The notes under the pieces are model-generated. The model was not told the origin of the DNA, ran no database searches, and was given only the letters and a program-made list of their open reading frames with translations. This document shows positions 46,200-58,550 of a stretch of 64,000 nucleotides of DNA, one piece after another. The stretch comes from Solen grandis (taxonomy: Eukaryota > Mollusca > Bivalvia > Adapedonta > Solenidae). The position numbers and the translations under genes are program-made. Position 1 is the stretch's first letter, and the number at the start of each line of letters is the position of its first letter. The DNA lies in the NCBI GenBank assembly GCA_021229015.1, contig CM037781.1, positions 68,842,173-68,906,172 on the forward strand. The letters run 5' to 3'.

Positions 46200-47550
46200 C
46201 AAAAAAAATATTTCTCTGAAACACAAATGCCCTGCCATGATATCGTCAGAACCAAATATTTGGTAATATTTTCAAACAAAATATGTAATGATGTACATTT
46301 GTACAAATTTTCATATTGATGTGAAGTAACCTTTAAAGAAAAAGAAGCTTAAACAAAGAGGTAAACCTGGAGCAGAATAACCAATTTTACCAAGTCACGG
46401 CCTTAAAATCAAATAAATACTACCGGTAAATAATCCATGATATGATGTATATACATATCAAATTTCAGGAAGATGTAAAGCATCTTCATAGGAAAAAAGC
46501 TTAAACCAAAGTGAAATTTAGGAGTCGATTTTACCAACATGATTTACAGGTCAGGCAAAAATCTCATAAATATTTAATAGATCATATCATGATGTACATG
46601 TGGTCCTAGTTTCATTAGGATGAAAGGTCATCTTCATAGAAAAAAAGCTTAAACACTAAGGTAAACCTGAGGCAGAACTATCAATTTTATCATGTTCATC
46701 AAACCGTGAAATAATAGTCACAGCCATATATTTGCATAAATTGAATAGATCATATCATGATGTATATGGTACCTAGTTTCATAAAGATATAAAGTCATTT
46801 TCTTAGGTAAACCTGATGCAGAACAATCAATTTTATCATGTTCATCCAACCGTAAAATAATGATTAAAACCATACATTTGCATATTTATTGAATATATTA
46901 TATCATGACGTACATATGTATCTAGTTTCATAAAGATAAGTAGTCATCTTCTTAGAAAAAAAAACTGAAATGCAAATGTAAACCTGAGGCAGAACAATCA
47001 ACTTTCTATATAGATAAAGAAAGAAAATTTTAACTGTTCAATTGTGTGTGTTTTTTTTTTAACTTTGCATGATAACAGAGAATCATTAAAGATACATTCA
47101 TTGGCAGAAAACTCAAAAAGTAGGACAATGACCACACATGTTTTCCATAAAATGTTTCTTTTTCGATTATCTATAAACATGCAAAGTTATATTATTAAAA
47201 AATTATACTAAGCAGTTTAAATTTTCCGTCTTAGTCTATACAGAAAATGTAGCAAACTGTAACATACGCCATTAAACGCAAAGGTAAACCTGAGGCAGAA
47301 CAATTAATTTTATCAGGTTCATCCAATCGTGAAATAATGATCAAAGCCATAAATTTGCATAATTATTGAATAGATTATATCATAACGTACTTGTGTATCT
47401 AGTTTTATAAAGATATATTATCATTTTCTTAGAAAATTAGTTTAAACGCTAAGGTAAACCTGAGGCAGAACAATCAATTTTATCATGTTCACCCAACCGT
47501 GAAATAATGATCACGGTCATAAATTTCCATAAATATCAAATACAAATATC
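46200..47550. repeat. tandem array, ~150-170 bp unit
   Basis: Seven or so diverged units. Each has aaaaagcttaaac, aaggtaaacctgaggcagaa, caatcaattttatcatgttc, gaaataatgatca, atatcatgatgtaca and tagtttcataaagat. Units start near 46348, 46498, 46646, 46806, 46965, 47270 and 47440. The larger step between 46965 and 47270 is an unrelated ~260 bp insertion (about 47005-47262). Confidence 0.85.
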
Positions 47551-47919
47551 AGGACATAAAAAGGGCTTATTAGAGTAAATGTTTTATTTATGTTAATGAT
47601 CTTTGGTTAGCTTTTAACTACAATTTTATGTCAGTATTGAACGTACTGGACATCAGGAAGAATGTCAGATTGATACAAAGCCCTTAACTTTGAATATCAG
47701 AAATTTTTTACCATTAAGTAACTAGTGTTATTCTTAAAAAAATTGACCAAAAGTAGTTAAAATCCAAATTTTCCTTTAATTAATGTAAATAAGAATAAAC
47801 CAAAGAGTAATTGACAGCTTTTAAAACATAACGGTTACAATCTTTTTAATGTTATATCAAAATGTTGCTTTAGATACTGAAGAAGAAATTTAGCATAGTT
47901 CTAAAAAATGCAACTCTTT
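47551..47919. other. spacer, no gene seen
   Basis: AT-rich. A short YVNDL-like stretch near 47592 is too weak to call. Confidence 0.35.
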
Positions 47920-48310
47920 TAAATGACTTTATTGCCACTGTGGCATCAAAACTTTTTGATAAATAACCATGTTTTAATCACTTGTTTTCCTAAAATCTCA
48001 GGCTTTGTTTGATTTTTAAAAAGATAGAAATTCTAGAAATAATACTTTTGTTTGAAAACATGTTACTTAATCATATGTATTAAAAAAAAATTAACAATCT
48101 TAACTAATCAAAGAGTACTGGCTTAGATGAAATACCTGCAAGACTTTCCTACATTTCTGAAATTATTTGTTACTTTTATTATTAGTATGTCCATTTCTGA
48201 GAATTACGTTCCTGATAACATGAAGATAGCTAGAGTGAAACCTTTATATAGAAAAATAGCAATATTGAGGTTGACAATTACAGACCTAATGAAGTATTGT
48301 GTCAAAAGTA
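47920..48310 (+). pseudogene. LINE reverse transcriptase remnant
   Basis: In plus-strand frames with stops and shifts the order of motifs fits a non-LTR retrotransposon just before and into the reverse transcriptase: FIATVASKLFDK, then KSTGLDEIPARL (48109-48150), then SISENYVPDNMKIARVKPLY, then VDNYRP. The endonuclease, the catalytic YADD part and the ends are missing. It is broken and inactive. Confidence 0.75.
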
Positions 48311-48439
48311 TGAGAAACAAGAGCACCGTATGCAGGTGCCAACGCTTGTCTGTTTTTGCCAACGTTTCATATTTTTGTTAAACAATTAAAAAAGTTGAAC
48401 TTGAAAATAACAACTAAAACTGTAAGCCTTTAAATGCAA

Positions 48440-49366
48440 AGTTGAAGTACCATACCCTTTAAATTTGACCTTTGACCTTGAAGTATGACCTTGGCCTATG
48501 CATAGAACAGAATGTATACAACGTAAAGATGTAAAATATGTAAACAAAAAATCACAAATGCTAATCCATTGAAATTTTGATAATCAACACAAAACTGTAA
48601 AATTTGAAGACGTTAAAAAAATGTTCTTTTTTTATCTGCCTAAAGATCATGACCAAAATCAAACCTGCACAGGTTCATATGATTACAAACCAGTATACAT
48701 TTAAAAAAAAAAATATTGAGAAATGACTAAGAAATATCTATTATAAAACTTGTCCAAAGTTACGGCAAAATAAGGTCAAAGGTCAAGGTCGATAGATAAA
48801 ATATTGAGGTATATCTGAAAAACAATTGTCATGATAAATATGTAACCAAATATTAAAGTTGTATGTCAAATAGTAAAAAGTTATGGCCAACGTTAGTTTT
48901 TGTTAAACATTTTAGAAAAAGTTCAAAGGTCCAGGTCAAAGTCCAAAAGTGTAACATTGATGGAAAGGTCTTGCCACAAGGAATTCACATGTGAACTATT
49001 AGTGCCCTGTTGGTAACGGTTCTGAAATTACGGTTTTCAGAAGTTACTGCAAAAATAGGTCAAAGGTCAAGGTCAAGGTCGATAGATGAGATGTTGAGGT
49101 ATATCTGCATAGCCCTTGCAAAGATGAATAGGTATACCAAAATTAAAAAGTAGTAAAGAAATTACGGCCATCGTTAGAGTATTTTGTTAAATATTTCAAA
49201 ATAGGTCAAAGATCAAAGGTAAAGGTCAACATTAATGAAAAGGTCTTGCCATAAGGAATTCACATGTGAAATATCAGTGCCCTGTTGGTAACGGTTCTGA
49301 AATGACGGGCATTTTAATGTTTTAAAAAAAAATAAGCAAAAATAGGTCAAAGGTCAAGGTCAATAG
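48440..49366 (+). repeat. repeat block with ~290 bp direct repeats and AGGTCA clusters
   Basis: Two to three long units share ggtcttgccacaaggaattc, acatgtgaa, gtgccctgttggtaacggtt and ctgaaat, spaced by about 290 bp. Each begins with aaaataggtcaaaggtcaag. Perfect AGGTCA-A-AGGTCA (DR1) sites lie at 48773-48785, 49057-49069 and 49344-49356, and an inverted one at 48466-48478. No ORF. Confidence 0.8.
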
Positions 49367-49369
49367 GTG

Positions 49370-50065
49370 AAAAATTTTCATAACTCCCCATATACTGCTG
49401 AAGTAGGTGCTTAATTTCGAATATGCAAATGTACTTGCAAAATTTTAGATGTATCAACCAATATCTGCATAATTATAGACACCCCAAACCTCAGACCCAT
49501 ATAATAATATAGGGACGATAGAGGAATCAAACATGAAGCTTGGTTTTTAACATTTATACTAACTCTATCAAAAAGTGAAAGTAAATTCTGATATTCCCAG
49601 AGCGCTTGATCTGATTATATTTTAAATGCACCTTTTAGAATACGTGTATGTGTAAATTAAACAACTAAGTTAATAAAACTGTCAACTATTTCAAACATTT
49701 CTTCTTTAATTAAAACTCAATATCAAAATTACTTTTCTTTTTTTCAAAGATAAAAAAAAAAAGTTTTATTAAAATTTATTTTCAGACCCCATTTTCTGAA
49801 TATTGACACATATGGTTAATTTGCGCCTGCAAACATTCTGGATTCGTTGTGGATAATACACTATCATCAGCGAACAATATTAATTACATAGACAATAATT
49901 ATCATATCATTATATCATTAATGAAGAGGATAAACAGATTCGCAGATAATGCTTCCCCTGCTTTAATCCGACTGTAACATAAAAAAAAATCTGACAAATG
50001 CATGGTGGATGAATTTTTCACACAGCATTTGACTACATCATAAATGCTTTTTGATACGTCTTGGC
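49370..50065 (-). pseudogene. LINE reverse transcriptase remnant
   Basis: Minus-strand frames give, in order, a KAGEALSANLFILFIND-like stretch, the catalytic LFADDSVLSTTNPECLQAQ (FADD codons at 49864-49875), then SLFDRVSINVKNQ, and near the end APTSAVYGEL. This matches the C-terminal half of a non-LTR retrotransposon reverse transcriptase. Stops and shifts are present. It ends right against the AGGTCA repeat block. Confidence 0.85.
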
Positions 50066-51280
50066 AAATACTTTACTTTTTGTTGGGTTAGATAAACATG
50101 AAAAGTAATTAGCAAAATCTTCAATACTAACAGTACTTACCCTATTCTTCTTCTTATCATTATTTTTATATACTTTTAAAATTATGTGATGATTTTTACT
50201 TCAGTCAAATATTTCATACTTTTCTTTAATATAAAATTAATATTTTGTTTGCCTCAAGTTAGAATTACTTAAAATAAAAATGACTGGTGCGACTATGAAA
50301 ACTTAATTCAAACGTATATGTCACATATTATGTAACATAAACGTTTCATGCACGTGCTATTTTCGACCGAATATGTCACTAAATTATTTACTCGTTATAT
50401 ATATATATATGCTAATCTTTCAATCAGCAAGTACACTTAAGTAAATGTCATGCGTGTATTTAAATAGATCTTAATTTATTCATTCCAGTTTTGAACATTC
50501 ATATCGTATATTTAAGTTTCTTCTCTTCTTTCACAAGACCCTGACTTACTTAAATAATAAAGAAAACATTTTTTTCTGATAAAAATTTCAGTTCGAAAAT
50601 TCTATAAGTGTTGCGTTGAATAAAGCTTTATTTAACAAATCCTCAAAGTACTCGATAGAAAATTATTACTCCTGTCCTTTACAAAAGAACGCTTCATTAG
50701 AAAAATACAAACGAAAAGTTGGTATATTGATATTTAATTTGAAGACCGATTGGCGTAGGACCAATTCTGAATCAATGTGCCAATGTTTTTTTTGTTTTTT
50801 TTTTGCTTTTTTTCTTTTTGCTTGTTTTGGGGGGTTCTTTATTGGCGAACAGTCAAATAATGACAGTTTGTATTTATATATTCTCTAAGTCTGTTCTGAA
50901 TTTGTATTTTTTGTTCCAACTATAACCATGATCTTTCCAGGAGGCACAAAAAATGTTAGCCAATACTATACCAATTGTGCTGAAATATGACATACCACCT
51001 CAGTGTTCTGAACGATAATAACATTTTGTGAGGTGCGTTTAAATTTTTACAAACACACGTAACAATAGATTTCACCATCTTGGGAAAGACGTTTATTCAA
51101 TATAAACTATGAAAAGCTAGATGTCGATCAACTTTTTTTTAGCGAAGAGGTGTTTCCTTTCATAATAAGTAGTGATAAGAATAAGTAGTAGAAGTGGTAA
51201 GACAAAATAGTGAATAGGGCATAGAGCACCAACTTTGCATAGCTTTACGAGGGCTGTACGATTGTCTTTGTACGCTTATC
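50066..51280. other. spacer, no gene seen
   Basis: AT-rich. The 90-residue plus frame at 50616-50888 runs through poly-T and shows no domain. Confidence 0.4.
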
Positions 51281-51284
51281 GACA

Positions 51285-51370
51285 ACATGGCTACCAAAAA
51301 TCGTGCGTTTGCTGCACGATCATAGCACGGCCCAAACAACGCCCCGTGCCAGAATTGTGCAATTCCGGCT
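51285..51370. other. two adjacent short hairpins
   Basis: tcgtgcgtttgctgcacga can fold on itself. It is followed at once by gcacgg and ccgtgc separated by 13 bases. The block is GC-rich in an AT-rich region. The role is unknown; it may be the core of a small mobile element. Confidence 0.35.
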
Positions 51371-51479
51371 ACGATATATATAAGTACTACGGTATAACTC
51401 TTATTTATAAAAAAGAATCGTAGAGACTGTGGAGCCCGCGAATCTGTACAAAAATATTAATGCTGCACCTGCCTCCGCA

Positions 51480-51640
51480 ATGAATTGGAGATACGGGCAG
51501 TCTATAGGCTCCGTAAACCAATCGCTGGTCAAACAAAAATAGGCATAAACTTGGTCTAATGAATATGACTTTTAAACGCCCTTTGTTGTAACACGACACA
51601 TGATTAAACATAAACTTTATATCCTTTAGATCTTTATCCA
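51480..51640. repeat. dispersed repeat shared with 55495-55600
   Basis: Both loci carry tacgggcag, gctcc(g/a)taaac, acacga and then aaacataaactttatatcct, in order and orientation. Confidence 0.6.
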
Positions 51641-51664
51641 AAAAACTAAAACTATAGACCCTTT

Positions 51665-52005
51665 CTAGAAGTGTGTTTGTTTGCTTACTGGGTTAAACGC
51701 CCCACCGACATTATATAAGTCATTTTGAGACTCTGTCAACTTTAAACATATATAGTGTTGCCAAACTATAGTGTTGCCAAACTGCAGTTTCAAGCCGTAG
51801 ACGTGACATGATACCACATCCAGTCACATTATCCTGACATCGGGCCGACCAGTCCTAGAATTTCACATATATACTAAGCGCGAAGCAAGGGAGCCATACC
51901 AGTATTATTTTTTACGACTTTGACATGTCGCAGTCGGGGATCGAGCCCACGACCTCCCGCTCCCGAGGCGGACTTTCTAACCACCCGGTCACCGGAGATC
52001 TTTCT
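51665..52005 (-). mobile_element. tRNA-derived SINE, second family
   Basis: On the minus strand from about 52000 the tRNA-like head reads ccggtgaccgggtggttaga, then box B gggctcgatcccc. The body has ccttgcttcgcgcttagtat and the core complementary to gacatgataccacatccagt, and it ends near ggggcgtttaaccc. A small duplication, agtgttgccaaact, lies within it. Its core motif is the one amplified at 31.5-32.3 kb. Confidence 0.75.
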
Positions 52006-53687
52006 AAAAGTAGATATCACTATCCGAGTACATGCCTTTGATATAAGGAAATAACGAAACAATCGTTAATTTTCGGAACTATTTCAATTCAAGGTTCTGG
52101 AATTCTAATGCATTACCTCCAAATTCCATTTGAAGAATATCCATAAATGAGCTAAATTGCTGGAAAATGCTTTAAAACTAAACGTTGTGGGTTCAAGTCA
52201 ACTTTTTTCTTTCTACTTTCTCTTTTATTATCATTTCTGTAGCACTCATAAAAGATTTATGAAAGAAAAAAAAACATATTCTTATCACAAGCCTTATGTT
52301 TTGTTTATCTATTTAAGTAGTTATGTAATAACGTATAAGTGTAGGTACTTGCTTCACTTACTGAATATTAAATTCTAAACGCCGAGATAAGATAAATAAT
52401 CACAACTGTTACACACTTATTCAACCATAAAATGCTATAAACTTTGTAGCAAATTACATGATTGTACCTACAATGTCACATACAGTTTTAAGAATCAATA
52501 TGTTCATTAACATCGTTAGTACAAAAAAAAACAAATGTGTTTCTCCTTCTCAGTACTGTTTTTGTATGATATATAGAATTGTTTAGTCAAGTTTTGGTAA
52601 ACAATTTACGAATTATATAATTAAAATATATTTTTCATAATCAAAGCTATACTTAAGTACTTTTAGTCCTTTTAGTTTTCGGCGCCAAGCTGAACAAAAT
52701 ATTAAATATATCATAACTAAAGTTTTAGCTGGAAAACCTCTTTGCTATAGACTGTCTTTACTAACTTTACTTTTTATATCATACTTTCGTTATTCTCGAA
52801 TGTTTTTTTCATTCTAAATATCATGCATTTGAGTCCCAGAACTAATAGGTAATTATCCTTCTGACTACATACCGAAAATAGCGTTACAGAGTGTAGCTGC
52901 AGTTTATAAACGTATCACCAGAATAGTTATTTAAGGTTGTTTACCCTAATTATATTGAGAACAGTAATTTACTTCCGACTATGCAATACTTTCTGTTTAA
53001 TTTGAAAACATCAGTTCTGAAGGACAATTTCATATGCATATGAGCTATAGGGTCGTGAGCTTACTTATTATCCCTTTGTTGTATATTTTCTGTTGACATT
53101 TTCAGTTTAACAGGTCATGAATACAAATAATAAACCTTATATAATCTAAGTGGTACCTCACTGAGATACCACATCGTTAAAAAAGACTCATCCAAATCGT
53201 GATGGAACATGGCAAACCGGTTCAAATCTTTCCTTATACTTCTATACTGTATATCAATAAATTAATAATGAGGTTGTAATGGCGCAACCAGAGATCAAAC
53301 GTACGACCTTCCATGCCATAAAGTAAATATTCTGAAAACTGGGCTACCGGCAATAGTGTAACTTACTTTGTGGAGATGCAGTGCAGCTTGTGGTTTTATA
53401 ATAACTTCCCCTAGTTGCTGAATATGACTGCATTTTAGCATACACAGACAACCGGTTTTATTATAGATAAACCCAATCTATCTCTGCTTAGAATGTTGAA
53501 TTCCTTTCCCGGTTCTTTAAGTTTCACTTATTTTGACAATTCTTTGGATCGTTCTTTAAAGACGAAAACCGACGATTCCTACAAAGGCTTTGATTTTGAA
53601 AACCTCACGTGTTCTAATTCAATGCGTAGATAGTTCGAGCCCATAACATAAGGAACACGTGTACTTGACGTTCTACCGATTTGATAC
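52006..53687. other. spacer, no gene seen
   Basis: AT-rich. A weak tRNA-like trace (minus, around 53285-53355, box-B-like ggtcgtacgtttgatctc) may be an old SINE. Confidence 0.4.
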
Positions 53688-53698
53688 CAAATCTACAC

Positions 53699-53946
53699 GG
53701 GGCCTCCGTGGCCGAGCGGTTTCAGTCGTGGACTACAATTTTCTCAGCGCCTCACCGCTGTAGGTTCGAATCCCGGTAGGGACTTCGGATTTTTCATGTG
53801 AGGAAGCCTTCCAGCTGGCTTGCGGTTGGTCGGTGGTCCTCCTGGGTACTTCTGTGTATTCGGGGTCTTCCTCCACCTTTGATTTGCTGGACGTCGCTAT
53901 ATGATTGAAATACTATCGCAGCGACGGTAAACCCCAATACAACAAC
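53699..53946 (+). mobile_element. tRNA-derived SINE, subfamily A
   Basis: Head ggggcctccgtggccgagcg with intact box A (tggccgagcgg) and box B (ggttcgaatcc), body as in the other copies, and tail aaaccccaatacaacaac. Direct repeats aaatctacac at 53689-53698 and 53947-53956 are the target duplication. This is the copy with the best preserved promoter boxes. Confidence 0.93.
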
Positions 53947-53959
53947 AAATCTACACACG

Positions 53960-55055
53960 TAGCGACCAGTTCTAAAAATTCTATAAATAAAATGTTATTT
54001 ATAACATACAAGTCAACTTGTTCAGAATGCGGCCTGTTTATCTTGTTTCAATTTATTAGGTTATCAGTGGTCAACGAGCACACCCAGGGTCATGGTGAAA
54101 TTGTTTGATATACTGTAACAGTATTTTTTTATGCTAACTGATCAAATACTGAGTTTTATTAGTGAGATAAAATATATATCCCGCGGTGTGATGATATAGA
54201 TCTGCCAGGACAACGTTTTGTATCACTACTCGTTGAGATATAACACATATCCATTCAGAACAAACAATCATCCTCTATATATCTGATGTTTGATATTCGC
54301 GTACATCGAACAAGTTTATTTATACAATAAAACTCATTCAATTATACTAACTCCATATTATATACTTAAATCAAGGGCAAATCAATCTAATTCAACTTGA
54401 TTACATTTGAAATAAACATACAGCAATTGTATGTAAAATACAAAGGAACATGCATTTTTCAACTAACTCTATAATCGACGTTTTATGTAAGCGTAATAAA
54501 ACTATATAGACATGTATGTTTCTTATAAATGACGATAGTCCTTGCTGGGTGTCCAGTCTAATTGTTAATGGTCTTCTTCAGTCCTAATCATGTTAACAAT
54601 GGGAACGTTTCAACTTGAAGTTTACTTAATGTCTCGGCATTATTCGGGGTATGTCCTCAGGGAGCAGAGCAATTCATTTGAAATAAACAACAATTTGAAT
54701 TCTAAATTAGAGGTGTTGATTCTAAACGGTACATTTCAATCTATAACGATTAACAGGAAAACTATTCTCTTGAGCATATTCATCATTCTACTTCAATGCG
54801 ACACAAAAAATAGAGGCAAACACGTTTAAAAATGTATAGGAAGATTAAATGCTTTATACAAAAATACAACTACCCGTGTTTATTTGCACTGGCTTTATTT
54901 CTCTACCTGTAATAAGTTGGGTGTCACTATATCGCTTGATTGAAATACTGCATTTCTGTGCTAAGAATAATGTCTCCTGTATGTTTGAAATTTTGTTTTA
55001 TTACATTGCAGGTGGACGTATTCCACTGCACGTTTTGCCTTTGGGGAGGGTGTCC
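53960..55055. other. spacer, no gene seen
   Basis: Plus frames at 54590-54829 and 54849-55164 show no domain. A trace of the SINE tail (gggtgtcactatatcgcttgattgaaatactg, in part) lies at 54919-54951. Confidence 0.4.
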
Positions 55056-55059
55056 TTTA

Positions 55060-55725
55060 ACCATTTATCTGTATTTAAACGCACGCAGTGCAGATAGTTT
55101 GTCCTTGTCCCGGGAAGTGCTTTGTTGCCTTTCAATGCATAACTGTAAGCATGTTATCTGTTAGTACTTGATCAATGTATTGTGAGTTTCAAAAGAGGCG
55201 TCTTGTCATAAGCAATACAATATGCTGTGAATGAAGCTTTTTTCCAATATCCCGGTTATTGACTGGATACAAGCTAAGCTTAAAATCATTGTTTCAGTAA
55301 CCGTTTTTAAATTCAAATTATTTCCAGTTACGGACCCCCTAGGGAACATTCGTCCATGCAAAATACTAAATGGCGTAATATGATCAACAGTTTCAATGCA
55401 TTTAACTGTTATTTTACAGAAGATAATAGCACATGATATAGCATTTGCGTTCCTCTACAATATGCCAATGTTATTTCATCTTTTCTTTTTCATGAAATAT
55501 ACGGGCAGACTACGTGCTCCATAAACACATCGCAGGTAAACCCGTGTTGACACGATACATGACTAAACATAAACTTTATATCCTATAGATATTTAATTTG
55601 CACCAAAACTATGCCATATATAAACGCATGCACTGCAAACGTATCAAATAACAAGTCCTTGGCCCGGGAGGTCATATGCTGCATGTCAATACATAATTAT
55701 GCATTTTATAAACTGTGAATGTAAA
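55060..55725. repeat. local duplication, copies ~560 bp apart
   Basis: Copy 1 (about 55070-55170) and copy 2 (about 55615-55725) share aaacgca(c/t)gca(g/c)tgca, gtccttg(t/g)cccggga, tgctgc-like, tcaatgcataa-like and tgcattttat-like blocks in the same order. Confidence 0.5.
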
Positions 55726-55854
55726 TTTCAATACAAGGATATTATTTAACAGTAGTACAATATTCATATAAAAAACTCTATACTTTAATAAATATATAAT
55801 TTAAGACGGCGCTATATAGTAGTTAGAACATATTAAATGAAATCTTAATGATTA

Positions 55855-57135
55855 AGATGGGCCGGAGCGAGCGAAGAGAACGAGCGCCTTTACCATTAAT
55901 ATTTCACTTCATGTTTAAATTACGTAGGATATAACCTACATTTTGATTGGACGACATGCGCGCCAAGTGACATTCTTTATGCGTAATGCATGTAGAATTG
56001 GTGTGTCTACTTCAATATCGTGTTATCGCGCCTGATCATAAATGGAATGACAACTTGGTGTCGGCATAATTCTTGCTTAAATCACTGAACCGGATAATCC
56101 CTGTTTCATACACTTCCATCTATTATAGTAATGACATTGATCAAGATCAATTCGGAAACTTAGATGTTGCATTCTCAAATTAATATGCTGATAAGACCAA
56201 ATTTTGAAAGGCATAACAATTGCAAAATCATTGAACCAGAAAATTTCTGTTTCATGCACATCTACCCATTATAGAAATGACACTGATCACGTTTTTGAAA
56301 CTTAGAAAGAGTTGCGTTCACAAGATTCAATATCAATCAGCTACAGAGACTAAGTTTCTTCATGCATATCTATCCATTAGAGCTACATGTATACATTGAC
56401 CAAGCTACATTGACCAAGTTTTGAAAAGATACTGTCTGAAACGTAGGAGAAGTTGCGTTTACAAGGCTGCAATATCAATCAGCTACAGAGAATAAGTTTA
56501 AAGGGACATAATTCTTGCAAAAATCAATGAACCGGAACATCGCTGCCTCATGACTTGACTTGACTATTTGAGTTTACTGTCGCTTCGAAAGTAGTTCAGT
56601 CATATAGCGACGTCCAGTTAATTACAGGTGAAGGAAGACCCCGAATGCACGGAAGCACCCGGGTAGAACCACCAACTTACCGCAAACCAGCTGGAAGGCT
56701 TCTTCACATGAAAATCCGAATGACCCTGCCGGGATTCGAACCTACGTGGTGAGAGGCTGAGTGAGTGTTTAAGACAGCGACATTATCCTTTCGGCCACGG
56801 AGGCCCCAAATCGCCGTTTCATGCACATCTGTCCATTATAGTTATGACATTGACCAAGTTACATATAGATCAATTCAGAAACGTACGAGGAGTTGCGTTC
56901 ACAATGCTGCAATATCAATCTGCTACAGAGATTTAGTTTCAAGAGACATAACTCTTGCAAAAATCAATGAACTGGAAATTGGCCGCTTCATGCACATCTA
57001 ACTATTATAACAATGACACTGACCAAGTTATATAAAGATCCGTTCAGAAACTTAGGAGGAGTTGCGTTCATAAGAAATGTTGACGGACGTACGGACGGAC
57101 AAACGAAGAAGATGACGCCAAAATACGACCGCCTC
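55855..57135. repeat. tandem array, ~185 bp unit, in a larger element
   Basis: A CpG-rich lead (gccggagcgagcgaag) is followed by about five units. Each has gacataattcttgcaaaaat, caatgaaccggaa, tttcatgcacatct(a/g)tccatta, gacattgaccaagtt, gaaac(t/g)taggaggagttgcg and ttcacaa, caatatcaatc. It closes with gacggacgtacggacggac and a hairpin, ccgcctccggcgg. A SINE is inserted at 56552-56807. The end hairpin would suit a Helitron-like element; this is a guess. Confidence 0.75.
56552..56807 (-). mobile_element. tRNA-derived SINE, subfamily B
   Basis: Reverse orientation: tail tgacttgacttgactatttg at the left, tRNA head ending tcggccacggaggcccc at the right. Flanks catcgctgcctcatg and aatcgccgtttcatg are a diverged target duplication inside the 185 bp array. 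Confidence 0.9.
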
Positions 57136-57475
57136 CGGCGGCGTATAAAAAAAACAAACTCGTTGCATTTTATATGAGAATCATAAAATATGTTTTAAAT
57201 ATGAAAGTTGATTTTTTTAATGATATTATTAACAACTCATCCGTGATTACAAACAAATGCTCGGTGCTGTTAAGATTTCATCAAAGATATCCAAATACAG
57301 AATAACAATAAGTACTTACTTGTACATTTAACACATTTGGAAATCAAATATTTAAAGGTTTCCCTGACATAGTTCTACACAGGACGGGGGCTAAAAAATG
57401 AATCATCTTTTTATAATAAATATTACAGTTACAAAATTAACAGATATGTCAGTCTCGCCTAAGTGAGCGATTTGT

Positions 57476-57660
57476 TTGATTGTCTACTCAAAACAGATAT
57501 AGTGCTGCTACACTGCAGTATCACGCCGTAGACATGTGGCATGATATCACACCCAGTCACATTATCCTGACACCGGGCCAACCAGTCCTGCAACTACCCT
57601 TATATGCTGAGCGCCAAGCAAGGGAGATATACCAGTACTATTTTTTACAAAACCTCAGTT
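57476..57660 (-). mobile_element. second-family SINE, partial
   Basis: Matches 51760-51915 in order: agtgctgctacactgcagta, catgtggcatgatatcac, cccagtcacattatcctgac, cgggccaaccagtcctg, caagcaagggag and ataccagta. The tRNA head is missing. Confidence 0.75.
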
Positions 57661-58235
57661 AGGGAAGTAACTAGCAAGTCATAAAATTGACATAACAGAC
57701 CAGGAATTTTATAATACCACCAGAGGACTAAAGGTATTATTCTATTACGCCATTTACGATATCAGACATTTTAATTGCAATTAACAAATCAACCATGGCA
57801 CTTACCAGATATTAAAGTTATAGGGATATACATACCTATGTACTATAATTATCCAAGAAAACATTTTTTTTTTTTATTAAAAGATAATCTTAAAAAATGT
57901 GTGGAAAAAATCCCATTTATTATGAAATGCAGTGATTTCATGATATATATAATAACACAGTATAAACATTTCTGAATAATATAAATGTAAAAGATAATGT
58001 TTGAAGTTTTTTTATTAAATATAAGTCCGAGTGTACAAAACATGACGGAAGAGATCAAACGAAATATGAACACAATTTAAACAATCATGTAACATGCACA
58101 GCACAATATATGTATTATAAGATAATAAACAGATATGTGTTAGTATCGAAAAAAAATCCGTATTACTTCCATTATCGAAACGAAATATTAGAGTTACGAA
58201 ATAATATACTGAGGAACGCAAGAGAGACAGTATCA
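57661..58235. other. spacer, no gene seen
   Basis: AT-rich. Minus frames at 57849-58236 are hydrophobic by composition only. Confidence 0.4.
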
Positions 58236-58550
58236 TACAAGTGCCGGCAGAACCGGTGTATGCTCCCCGAACTGCGATTTGTCACTTGATGAGAACTGTA
58301 TTACATATATACTATTTGAGCTCCGGACAAAATTTAAGTATGAAAAACAACAAAGGGTAATATTTCCTGAATTATGCGATTGAGAGTTATTGCACTTCTC
58401 CTCAATGAGATCTATCTACCTATGAAGTTTCATGTTGATACCTCTTACAGTGTTTGTGCTATGCTCCAGACAAAATGTTGACGGAACGGACGTACGGGCG
58501 GACAAAGCGGCAACTATATGCTCTCCCTTCGGAAAGCATAAAAATTAACA
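58236..58550. repeat. dispersed bivalve-type repeat
   Basis: Starts ggcagaaccggtgtatgctc and ends tatgctctcccttcggaaag. Between lie ctccggacaaaatttaagta, tctacctatgaagtttcatg, ttgatacctcttacag and acggaacggacgtacggg. I recall this arrangement from common bivalve repeats. Confidence 0.5.

Noticed and set aside
47585..47620. FIYVNDLWL-like reverse transcriptase motif
   Set aside because: Too short, and in the wrong order relative to the LINE remnant at 47920-48310.
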